Shown one piece after another: positions 33,580 through 40,822 of a stretch of 45,263 nt of DNA. Made by a program: the position numbers and the translations under genes. Position 1 is the stretch's first letter. Every line of letters begins with the position of its first letter. The notes under the pieces were generated by a model. That model did no database searches. It worked only from the letters and a program-made list of their open reading frames with translations, and had not been told where the DNA came from. Source of the DNA: Solirubrobacterales bacterium 70-9 (GTDB lineage: Bacteria > Pseudomonadota > Alphaproteobacteria > Acetobacterales > Acetobacteraceae); assembly GCA_903970625.1 (NCBI GenBank), contig CAJCJG010000131.1:1-45263 (forward strand), written 5' to 3'.

Positions 33580-34695
33580 ATGGTTGCGGGGACGGTGGAC
33601 GACCGCTTCGCGCGGGTGCGCGAGGCGTTTGCGGCCAATTTCGCGGACGGCATCGACCACGGCGCGGCAGTCGCCGTGATGGTCGGCGGCAAATTGGTGG
33701 TCGATCTGTGGGGCGGCCACGCCGACGCGGCACGGGCCAAACCGTGGCAGCGGGACACGATCGTCAATGTTTGGTCGGTCACGAAAGGCATCGTGGCGCT
33801 GGCCGTCGCGATGCTGGTGGAGCGGGGCAAGCTGGACTACGCCGCCCCCGTCGCCGCCGTCTGGCCGGAATTCGCCGCCGGCGGCAAGGGCGACATCGTG
33901 CTCGATCTGGTCATGTCGCACCGCGCCGGCCTGAACGGGGTGAATGTGCCGTTGACCGAAGACGACATGCTGGCCTGGACGCCGTATGTCGATGCGTTGG
34001 CCGCCATGCCGCCCCTGTGGGAGCCGGGCAGCCGCTGCGTCTATCACATGCTCAGCTATGGCCATCTGGCCGGCGAGCCGATACGCCGCGTCACCGGCGC
34101 ATCGCCCGGCCGGTTCATCGCCGAACATATCGCCGGGCCGCTGGAGGTGTCGTTCTATCTCGGCGTGCCGGAGGCGGAAGATTCGCGGGCGGCCGAGATC
34201 GTGACCGGGCCGCTGGTCTATCAGGGCATGGACCTCGTGGCCGCCAGCCCGTATCCGCAGGGCGTCCACAATCCCAAGCCAATCGCCACCGCGCCGAATC
34301 GCCGCGCATGGCGTGCTGCCGAAGTGCCGGGCGGCAACGGGCATTCCAACGCGCGGGCGCTGGCGACCATCTACGGCGTGCTGGCGCAGGGCGGCGGTTC
34401 GCTGATCTCCAAATCCGGCCTCGCAGCCGCGACTCGCGAGCGGTTTCGCGGCGAGGATGCCGGCTTCGGCCTGCCGACGGCCTTTGCCGCCGGGTTTCGA
34501 CTCGACGACCCGATCTACGCGGACCGCGCCACCCCCGGCACGTTCGGCCACAGCGGCTGGGGCGGCGCGCTGACGTTTGCCGACCAGGGCGCGGGCGTCG
34601 GGTTCGCCTACGTCACCAACCATCTGCGCGATTTCGAGGACGGCGTCGATGTCCGCCGCAGGCGGCTGGTGGAGGCGGTGTACGACTCGCTGTAG
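33580..34695 (+). CDS. Class C beta-lactamase-like serine hydrolase
   Basis: A 371-residue cytoplasmic hydrolase with the penicillin-binding/esterase fold (EstB or class C type). The catalytic S66 and K69 are in VWSVTKG, YHMLSYG is the second motif (usually YxN, here YxS-like), and FGHSGWGG is the third. There is no signal peptide. The family includes esterases and peptidases active on D-amino acid or ester bonds. The substrate is unknown. It follows the omega-aminotransferase by two bases and converges on ispB with a 14-base gap. Confidence 0.88.
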   Translation: MVAGTVDDRFARVREAFAANFADGIDHGAAVAVMVGGKLVVDLWGGHADAARAKPWQRDTIVNVWSVTKGIVALAVAMLVERGKLDYAAPVAAVWPEFAAGGKGDIVLDLVMSHRAGLNGVNVPLTEDDMLAWTPYVDALAAMPPLWEPGSRCVYHMLSYGHLAGEPIRRVTGASPGRFIAEHIAGPLEVSFYLGVPEAEDSRAAEIVTGPLVYQGMDLVAASPYPQGVHNPKPIATAPNRRAWRAAEVPGGNGHSNARALATIYGVLAQGGGSLISKSGLAAATRERFRGEDAGFGLPTAFAAGFRLDDPIYADRATPGTFGHSGWGGALTFADQGAGVGFAYVTNHLRDFEDGVDVRRRRLVEAVYDSL

Positions 34696-34709
34696 GCGCG
34701 GCGCGCCTT

Positions 34710-35747
34710 CTACCGCAGCCGGCTGACCGTATAGTCCGCCACGCCCTGCAACGCCGCGCGCAGCCGGCCTTCCGGAAACAGCGACAGGCCGCTCTTTGCC
34801 AGCCCGGCGAAATATCCGGCGCGCTCCAGCGTCGTCCGGATCGCGCCGTGCTTGTCCATCAGGCGCAACGCTTCTTCCAGATCGGCCTCGGTCTGCTCGC
34901 TGTCCTCGATGGTGCGGCGCCAGAACGCCCGCTCCGCCTCGGTTCCGGCCTCGTAAGCGGCCAGGATGGGCAGCGTGATCTTGCCCTCCCGGAAATCGTC
35001 GCCAACGGTCTTGCCGAGCGTGGCCTGGTCGGCCGCATAGTCCAGCGCGTCGTCCACCAGTTGGAACGCGATGCCGAGATTGGCGCCGTAGTCGCACAGC
35101 GCCTGTTGCTCGGCCGGCGGCCGGCCGGCGATCACCGGCCCGACCTCGCAGGCGGCAGCGAACAGGGCAGCGGTCTTGCCGCGCACGACGGTCAGGTATT
35201 GGTCCTCGGACGTCGTGAGGTCGTTCTGCGTGACCAGTTGCAGCACCTCGCCCTCGGCGATCGTGGCAGCGGCGTTGGACAGGATTTCCAGAACCCGCAG
35301 CGATCCGTCGGCGACCATGAGCTGAAATGCGCGGGCGAACAGAAAGTCGCCGACAAGGACAGAGGCCTGGTTGCCGAACACCGCGTTGGCGCTGGCCAGC
35401 CCCCGGCGCAACTGGCTTTCGTCCACCACGTCGTCGTGCAGCAGCGTGGCCGTATGGATGAACTCGACGCAGGCGGCCAGATTCACATGGCGCACGCCGC
35501 CCTCGTAGCCGCACATACGGGCGGCGGCGAGCGTCAGCACCGGGCGCAGCCGCTTGCCGCCGGCGGCGACGATGTGGGCGGCCAGTTGCGGGATCAGCGC
35601 CACCGGGCTGTCCATGTGCGCCACGATGGTCCGGTTACACAGGTCCAGATCGTCGCGCACCAGTCCTGCCAGCGCCGTCAGCGCGTCCTCGCCCGGCACC
35701 GGTGCGGGGGCACGTAAAACGGCTGTCGCTTGGGCGAATTTTGGCAC
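34710..35747 (-). CDS. ispB: Polyprenyl (octaprenyl/decaprenyl) diphosphate synthase
   Basis: A 345-residue trans-isoprenyl transferase that builds the ubiquinone side chain from isopentenyl diphosphate. The first aspartate-rich motif is in LLHDDVVDESQLRRG (D105 region), the second in QLVDDALDYAAD (about D232), and GGKRLRPVL binds pyrophosphate. GTG 35747 is chosen because a GGGAG site precedes it and the upstream codons (to 35870) have no family likeness. The chain length (C40 or C50) cannot be read directly. It is divergent from the DUF2007 gene. Confidence 0.92.
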   Translation of the reverse strand: MPKFAQATAVLRAPAPVPGEDALTALAGLVRDDLDLCNRTIVAHMDSPVALIPQLAAHIVAAGGKRLRPVLTLAAARMCGYEGGVRHVNLAACVEFIHTATLLHDDVVDESQLRRGLASANAVFGNQASVLVGDFLFARAFQLMVADGSLRVLEILSNAAATIAEGEVLQLVTQNDLTTSEDQYLTVVRGKTAALFAAACEVGPVIAGRPPAEQQALCDYGANLGIAFQLVDDALDYAADQATLGKTVGDDFREGKITLPILAAYEAGTEAERAFWRRTIEDSEQTEADLEEALRLMDKHGAIRTTLERAGYFAGLAKSGLSLFPEGRLRAALQGVADYTVSRLR

Positions 35748-35947
35748 GTCGTCTCCCGGCTGGCTGCTGCGCTGCCTGCGCGCGTCGGCGGTAAGGCTGC
35801 TGACGAGATCCAACAGGCCCTCCCGGCGCGTTATGGACAGACTTGCGCATCTCCCGCGCAAGGCCACCATATCGGCCGGTTCGAAGCAGGGTCAAGGCAA
35901 GGCGGATCAAGGCGTTGCCGGAAGCGGGCGCGAGGATCGGGGGATTG

Positions 35948-36154
35948 ATGCGGGTGGTGGCGCGGTCGAACGACCAGATCAGGCTGAGTTTTCTGGCGGC
36001 GCTGCTGGCGGATGCCGGCATCGGATGCGTGCTGCTGGACCAGCATATCAGCGCGGTGGAGGGCAGCATCGGCGCGTTTCCCCGCCGGCTGGCGGTCGCG
36101 ACGGAGGACGAGGGGCGCGCCCAGCGCGTGCTGCGGGAGGCGGGCGAGGCGTGA
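35948..36154 (+). CDS. DUF2007 small protein (putative signal transducer)
   Basis: A 68-residue DUF2007 protein: MRVVARSNDQIRLSFLAALLADAGI (ACT-like beta-alpha start), GCVLLDQHISAVEGSIGAFPRRLAV and a terminal helix. Members are small ligand-binding-like proteins of unknown role, often encoded next to a TrmN6-like methylase and a polyprenyl synthase, as here. The stop TGA overlaps the methylase GTG start, so translation is coupled. ATG 35948 is preferred. Confidence 0.85.
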   Translation: MRVVARSNDQIRLSFLAALLADAGIGCVLLDQHISAVEGSIGAFPRRLAVATEDEGRAQRVLREAGEA

Positions 36155-36864
36155 CGGGGGCGTTGCTGGGTGGCCGCGTGCGGCACGCGCAGGCGGCAGG
36201 CGGGCACCGCACCGGGATCGAGCCGGTGCTGCTGGCGGCCAGCATTCCGGCCAGGCCCGGCGAGCGGGTGCTGGAGGGTGGCACCGGCAGCGGGGCGGCG
36301 CTGCTGTGCCTGGCCGCGCGCGTGCCGGGAGTTGCCGGCGTGGGGATCGAGCGGGATGCGGCGGCGGCCGAACTCGCGGGGGCCAATGTCGCAGCGAACC
36401 ACCTGTCGAACGTGCAGATCGTCACGGGCGATCTGGCCGTCCTGGCGCCGGAGGGCGCGTTCGATCACGCGCTGGCCAACCCGCCCTGGCACGACGCGGC
36501 GGGAACGGCCTCGCCCGACATGGGCAAGGAGGCGGCGAAGCGGGCGGAGGCCGGCCTGTTTGCGCTTTGGGCTTGGCGGCTGGCGGGGCCATTGCGGCAC
36601 CGAGGCACGCTGACCTTCGTGGTCGCGGCCGGCGAATTGCCCACCTGCCTGGCTGCGTTCGGCGCCGCCGGCTGCGGCAGCTTGTCCGTGCTGCCACTAT
36701 GGCCGCGCGCGGGCGTGGCGGCGAAGCTGGTGATCTTGCGCGGGGTCAAAGGCGGCCGGGCGCCGTTTCGGCTGTTGCCGGGGCTGGTCCTGCACGAAGG
36801 ATCGGGCGCCTTCACCGCGCAGGCAGACGCCATTCTACGCGACGGCGCAGCATTGCCGCTTTAG
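36151..36864 (+). CDS. TrmN6-like tRNA/N6-adenine methyltransferase
   Basis: A 237-residue Rossmann methyltransferase. The SAM site is in VLEGGTGSGAALLCLAARV, and the catalytic motif NPPW (LANPPWHD) is that of N6-adenine methyltransferases. It probably methylates adenine 37 of tRNA-Val or a similar substrate, like E. coli TrmN6 (YfiC). GTG 36151 overlaps the DUF2007 stop (GTGA). Its stop overlaps the end of a convergent 90-residue gene by four bases. RNA target is inferred. Confidence 0.88.
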   Translation: MTGALLGGRVRHAQAAGGHRTGIEPVLLAASIPARPGERVLEGGTGSGAALLCLAARVPGVAGVGIERDAAAAELAGANVAANHLSNVQIVTGDLAVLAPEGAFDHALANPPWHDAAGTASPDMGKEAAKRAEAGLFALWAWRLAGPLRHRGTLTFVVAAGELPTCLAAFGAAGCGSLSVLPLWPRAGVAAKLVILRGVKGGRAPFRLLPGLVLHEGSGAFTAQADAILRDGAALPL

Positions 36865-37133
36865 GACTGGTCCTGGTCGGGGTGGCGCAGGTGCCACAGC
36901 CGCTCATGGGCCGCGACCAGACTTTCCATGCTGCGACGGCGATTGCCGTCTGGAGTTAACGGACGGCGCATGATCAGCAATTCGAGAATACGCAGCAATT
37001 GGTCGGCAATCTCGAAATCCGCCTGGTCGCAGGCGTGGTGAAACGCGATCAGGATCTTGTCGGACAGGCGCCGCGTGTAGCGCGGCGCATTGCCCCCGAG
37101 ACTGTCGCGACCGATATCGTCCGTGTCGCTCAC
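36861..37133 (-). CDS. Conserved-looking small unknown protein
   Basis: A 90-residue hydrophilic protein of unknown family. It is helical and rich in charge: SDKILIAFHHACDQADFEIADQLLRILELLIMRR in pieces, then PLTPDGNRRRSMESLVAAHERLWHLRHPDQ. The helix pattern looks like a small protein-binding module. It overlaps the methylase stop by four bases. The start ATG 37133 is followed by a plausible acidic N-terminus. I give no function. Confidence 0.6.
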   Translation of the reverse strand: MSDTDDIGRDSLGGNAPRYTRRLSDKILIAFHHACDQADFEIADQLLRILELLIMRRPLTPDGNRRRSMESLVAAHERLWHLRHPDQDQS

Positions 37134-37250
37134 GCGCTGGTCCGTTCCTTCGTCTCACCGCTGCGTTGGCAGGGGCGCTGCGTTCCAATAGTGGAATGGA
37201 CAACACTTTAAGATTTCCTGACAAAGACGCAAGCGGTGATACCGCCGCGA

Positions 37251-38309
37251 TCAGGCCGGCAGGATGGCGCCCTCCGGCTGGGCGGTGTCGAACACGGCGT
37301 CGGCAAAGGCTTCTTCCCACGAGCCGGTGGTAGAGGCTTTGCTGTATTCGGTCGCACGGTTTTCGAAGAAATTGGTGTGCTCGACAGCATTCAGCATGTC
37401 GTCGAGCCATGGCAGCGGGTTGCGTTCAACGTGGTATAGTTCGTTCAGGCCCAATTGTGTCAACCGGCGGTCGGCGATGAAGCGGATATACGTCTTCACA
37501 TCGGCCGCATTCAGCCCCTCGATTGCACCCAGTTCGAACGCGAGGTCGATAAAGGCGTCCTCGTGGTCGACGATGGTGGCGCAGGAGAGGTAGATTTCGC
37601 GCTTCAGATCCTCGGTCCAGATTTCCGGATTTTCCTGCACAAAGGTGCGGAACAGGCGGATGACGGATAAGCAATGCAACGTCTCGTCGCGCACGGACCA
37701 TGAAATAATTTGGCCCATGCCCTTCATTTTGCCAAATCGCGGAAAATTGAGCAGAATTGCGAATGACGCAAATAATTGCAGACCTTCGGTAAAGGCGCCG
37801 AAGGCGGCCAATGTCTTAGCGATCTCCGTCTTGTTATCAACTGTGAAGTTCTGCATGTAATCGTATTTCGCCTTCATCTCCTCATATTGGAGAAAGGCGC
37901 TGTATTCGACCTCCGGCAAGCCGATCGTGTCGAGCAGATGGCTGTAGGCAGCGACATGAATCGTCTCCGTGTTGGAGAACGCCGAAAGCATCATCAGCAC
38001 TTCGGTGGGTTTGAACACCTGGCTGTAATGCTTCATGTAACAATTATTGACCTCGACATCCGCCTGCGTGAAGAAGCGGAATATCTGCGTCAGCAAGTTG
38101 CGCTCGGACTTGGTGAGGTTCTTGTGCCAGTCCTTCACGTCGTCCGCCAGTGGCACCTCCTCCGGCAGCCAGTGGACGCGTTGCTGCGTCAGCCACGCCT
38201 CGTAGGCCCACGGGTAGCGGAACGGCTTATAGACCGGGTTCTCGGTCAACAAATCAAAATGTTTCTCGGGGCAGGGCGACTGGGCGTTCATGGGCAAACC
38301 TTTGGACAT
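37251..38309 (-). CDS. nrdB: Class Ia ribonucleotide reductase, beta subunit
   Basis: The 352-residue R2 subunit. It holds the diiron-tyrosyl radical cofactor and supplies the radical to NrdA for making dNDPs. Ligands visible with this start: D84, E115, H118 and tyrosine Y122 in NTETIHVAAYSHLLD, with later ligands in AFTEGLQLFASF and SWSVRDETLH. The tyrosine shows it is the radical type. ATG 38291 is an alternative start with a better AAGG site, six residues shorter. Two NrdR-like boxes lie upstream (38367-38407). It is separated from nrdA by about 2.5 kb holding three unrelated genes. Confidence 0.94.
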   Translation of the reverse strand: MSKGLPMNAQSPCPEKHFDLLTENPVYKPFRYPWAYEAWLTQQRVHWLPEEVPLADDVKDWHKNLTKSERNLLTQIFRFFTQADVEVNNCYMKHYSQVFKPTEVLMMLSAFSNTETIHVAAYSHLLDTIGLPEVEYSAFLQYEEMKAKYDYMQNFTVDNKTEIAKTLAAFGAFTEGLQLFASFAILLNFPRFGKMKGMGQIISWSVRDETLHCLSVIRLFRTFVQENPEIWTEDLKREIYLSCATIVDHEDAFIDLAFELGAIEGLNAADVKTYIRFIADRRLTQLGLNELYHVERNPLPWLDDMLNAVEHTNFFENRATEYSKASTTGSWEEAFADAVFDTAQPEGAILPA

Positions 38310-38366
38310 CGCATGCGGTTCATATGGGCAGACCTCGCAAGCCTAACAGGAGTCGCCGATTTGAGA

Positions 38367-38376
38367 CAAGATGTTG
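38367..38376 (-). promoter_or_regulatory. NrdR-like box, distal member of pair at nrdB
   Basis: The core CAAGATGTTG matches eight of ten core positions of the NrdR consensus (CwAtATaTwG). It sits 31 bases, three helical turns, from the second box at 38398-38407. NrdR works through paired boxes with such spacing, so nucleotide-dependent repression of nrdB is likely. Confidence 0.6.
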
Positions 38377-38397
38377 TGGTATAAATGCCGATTGCGA

Positions 38398-38407
38398 CTA
38401 TATCTTG
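38398..38407 (-). promoter_or_regulatory. NrdR-like box, stronger member of pair at nrdB
   Basis: The core CTATATCTTG matches nine of ten positions of the NrdR core consensus and is flanked by AT-rich DNA. The pair with 38367-38376 lies 58-98 bases upstream of the nrdB start. Confidence 0.65.
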
Positions 38408-38468
38408 ATTTTTTGCGACTCCGGCAGGTTCGATCATGCCACCGAACGGGCGCCGGCGGGAGGGCGCG

Positions 38469-39092
38469 CTACACGTCCGTCCAGGCGATTAGCAGCCGGT
38501 CCGTCATCTCCGCCCACCCTGCGACGCGGGCGAGCAGGGTGGCGAAGGCCGGGTCGGCGGCCAGCTTGTCCTGCGCCGCACCATAGGCCGCCCAGTCGGC
38601 AAAGCGCGCGGACGACATCCAATGGCCGGCGCGCAGGCCCGCCGTGACGCGGGTGAATAAATAGTCGCTGGAGCCGGCGGCGAGAAAGGCGTCCCGCGCT
38701 TCCCCCGCCGTCGAGCGCGTGTCGCCGAGCGTGCCGCCTTTGTAGAAACTGGCCTGCGACACGGTGCCGCCGGAGTTGGCGGGCGGGGTGCCGCCGCTCA
38801 GGACGACATGATGCAGCGTGCGGGAGGCGAGGCGCATGAAGGGCGCGATGCCAGCCAGCAGGGACTGATACTCGGCATCGCGGTCCATCGCCTGCTTGGC
38901 GCGGCCAAAGGCGGCCCAGTCGGCGTAGCCAAGGGAGACGGTCCAGTTGCCGGGCGTGCCACCCGCGAAAACCTGGCCGATCCGGTAAGACTGCGCACCG
39001 TGGCGCAGGATTTTTTGCTTGATGGCCGGCGCCGCGTCCCCGATCTGGGCCGGCGTGCCGCCGCTGTATTGCGTGACGACAATGACGGTCAT
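38469..39092 (-). CDS. Protein with two tandem ferredoxin-like (NIPSNAP-like) domains
   Basis: A 207-residue soluble protein made of two similar halves. Half 1 ends GNWTVSLGYADWAAFGRAKQAMDRDAEYQSLLAGI and half 2 ends GHWMSSARFADWAAYGAAQDKLAADPAFATLLARV, an obvious duplication. The pattern (strand, helix, DWAAF helix, DPAF helix) is like NIPSNAP or other dimeric alpha+beta barrel proteins. Ligand and reaction are unknown. It lies between nrdB and a HTH antitoxin-like gene. ATG 39092 is the only good start. It is not part of the nrd operon by strand spacing, though it follows the same direction. Confidence 0.68.
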   Translation of the reverse strand: MTVIVVTQYSGGTPAQIGDAAPAIKQKILRHGAQSYRIGQVFAGGTPGNWTVSLGYADWAAFGRAKQAMDRDAEYQSLLAGIAPFMRLASRTLHHVVLSGGTPPANSGGTVSQASFYKGGTLGDTRSTAGEARDAFLAAGSSDYLFTRVTAGLRAGHWMSSARFADWAAYGAAQDKLAADPAFATLLARVAGWAEMTDRLLIAWTDV

Positions 39093-39238
39093 GGGTGTTG
39101 CCTTCCCTATTTTTACGTCGTTGGACGGGACATGTGCCCGCCGGGAGGGAGGTTACGTCCGTATGTCGCCGGATGGCAACGATTTGTCGATGTCGGATTG
39201 CGATGACTGCCCCGACGCGCGGAAATGGAGAGATGACG

Positions 39239-39625
39239 ATGGCTTTGACAGGCAGCTTTCGCGAAACCGTAGTGAACCGCGCACAAAACGATCCTGCGTT
39301 TCGGGCGGCGCTGGTCGAGGAAGCGGCGCAGAACATGCTGGATGGCGACATCGAGACCGCGCTCGGCCAACTGCGCGATGTGGTCAACGCAACGATGGGG
39401 TTCGACGCACTGGCGGAGGCGACCGGGTTGCCGAAGAAGAGCTTGATGCGGATGCTGGGGCCGCTTAGCAATCCGCGCGCGGCGAATTTGGGACGGATTC
39501 TACAAGCGGTCGGAAAGCAGACCGGCGTTCTTATTTTGGCGCGAACAGCGGCGATGAAAGAATTTCGGTCACTCAACCGAAATATTGCTAATTCTTTTAC
39601 GTTGCCCCAAAATCAAGAATTGTAA
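39239..39625 (+). CDS. Helix-turn-helix antitoxin-like protein, partner not seen
   Basis: A 128-residue protein. Its middle (about 47-95) matches the HTH of antitoxins that accompany RelE-type toxins: LRDVVNATMGFDALAEATGLPKKSLMRMLGPLSNPRAANLGRILQAV. The last 20 residues (FRSLNRNIANSFTLPQNQEL) are AT-rich in DNA and may be a changed tail. No RelE/HigB-like toxin lies beside it on either strand. ATG 39239 is preferred to 39233 because GGAGAG lies six bases ahead. Its 3' end overlaps the convergent gene by 13 bases. Confidence 0.7.
   Translation: MALTGSFRETVVNRAQNDPAFRAALVEEAAQNMLDGDIETALGQLRDVVNATMGFDALAEATGLPKKSLMRMLGPLSNPRAANLGRILQAVGKQTGVLILARTAAMKEFRSLNRNIANSFTLPQNQEL
39562..39583. terminator. 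Bidirectional terminator-like hairpin near the shared 3' ends
   Basis: ATTTCGGT and ACCGAAAT form an eight-base stem with a six-base loop inside the last codons of the HTH gene, 30 bases beyond the stop of the convergent minus-strand gene. AT-rich tails (TCTTT on the minus strand, CTTTT on the plus strand) lie nearby. It may end transcripts from both sides. Confidence 0.45.
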
Positions 39626-40734
39626 CCTGCCCAGTCGCCCCGTTCGTAGGAATGTGAACCGCCTCCGTAACCGGCAGCACGCCACATCGCGTCAATCGGA
39701 AGTCTGAGGTCATTGCCTGTTGGTTTTGTTAAGTGTTCAAAATACAACTCGGGCAAGGCTACAAAAGGTCTATCAAACCCTCCAGCGACGACATCATTGC
39801 GACGTTGAAGTTTCGCGCCTTGAACATCCATAATACCAAGCTGCACGGCTACGGGCGTGTCAATACCCAGTTTTTCATATGCTTCTGCAATTTGGTCCAC
39901 AGTAAACACAATTCGACCCTCGATCGAATTCCCATTTAGTAAAGGTTGTACCCCATCAGCTTTGCGTTCCTCCAACGTACTGACAATTTCCACCGTCCCC
40001 AGGTTTGTTACAAAACTGCACCACCATGATTCGGGATTGAGGCGGCTGCTGGGCTGCGGCCGCTGCCAAAATCTCCATCCATCGATGGCTGAACGGCCCA
40101 GTGCATCTGTGTAGCCGTGAGGCCTAAAGTAATAAGCGACGTCTTGCATCCGGCGATGGTCAATTTGCGCACTCTCACGCGCCGCAGTTTCTGGAAAAAC
40201 GTGAATTACCAACTTTGGGCCTGGAACGAGGACGGTGGGTAATTGGCCGCCCATTTGAATAAATGTGATTCGGTCTGCTGCGAAAGTCCGCGCTGCTTCC
40301 ATCAAGCGAGCGGTCTCTCTCGGTGGAGTAGCGTCACGCCGCCCGTGTACAATGCCGAAAAGACTTACCATGGATCGCGTGGCCTCAAGGCAAACCTCAG
40401 CATCTTGAAAAGTCGCAGTACGCTTATGTAGAAGGGATGACGCTAAATCAACTGATGCACGAGCGAATTTTCGTGCGGCCTCGTTGGTGTTGGAGCCTAG
40501 TTCTACTTGGATGTAAGCCTCCAGTAGTCGCTTCGCATCGGTCGGGCTCGCAGATATACCATCGAGGATCGGATGCCGTTCTGGGTTCCATAGCAGTTGT
40601 GCGAGTGATATCAGAATCTCACGGCAACGATGTCCTATAGCCTGAAAATCTTCTTCGCTGGCTGCTCCATCCAATTGCTGTCGGCATTTCAAAAGACCAC
40701 GATCAACCCGTGGCCAATCGGCGGGTTCACTCAT
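39613..40734 (-). CDS. Accessory protein with HEPN-like N-domain and Schlafen-type C-terminus
   Basis: A 373-residue protein in moderately AT-richer DNA (29 G+C of 60 at 40381-40440). The N-terminal half is helical: EDFQAIGHRCREILISLAQLLWNP, TDAKRLLEAYIQVELGSNTNEAARKFARASVDLASSLLHKRTAT in pieces, a pattern I know from uncharacterised accessory proteins and suggestive of a HEPN-like module. The second half (VPGPKLVIHVFPE and later) resembles the C-terminal region of AlbA_2/Schlafen-like proteins, without their ATP/DNA part. A defence or regulatory role is possible but inferred. The start at ATG 40734 follows weak signals. ATG 40749 is an alternative. Confidence 0.55.
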   Translation of the reverse strand: MSEPADWPRVDRGLLKCRQQLDGAASEEDFQAIGHRCREILISLAQLLWNPERHPILDGISASPTDAKRLLEAYIQVELGSNTNEAARKFARASVDLASSLLHKRTATFQDAEVCLEATRSMVSLFGIVHGRRDATPPRETARLMEAARTFAADRITFIQMGGQLPTVLVPGPKLVIHVFPETAARESAQIDHRRMQDVAYYFRPHGYTDALGRSAIDGWRFWQRPQPSSRLNPESWWCSFVTNLGTVEIVSTLEERKADGVQPLLNGNSIEGRIVFTVDQIAEAYEKLGIDTPVAVQLGIMDVQGAKLQRRNDVVAGGFDRPFVALPELYFEHLTKPTGNDLRLPIDAMWRAAGYGGGSHSYERGDWAGYNS

Positions 40735-40822
40735 GACCGGGTCTCTCACTGCAAAGTTAAGGCAAACCTTACGTTACTTTCGCGCCAATGCAATACTAAC
40801 CTCCGGGTCCTAGGCCGTCAGC

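Noticed and set aside
33235-35514. Long minus-strand frame (759 codons) over aminotransferase, hydrolase and ispB genes
   Set aside because: No family likeness, and all real genes in the region lie in other frames with clear catalytic motifs.
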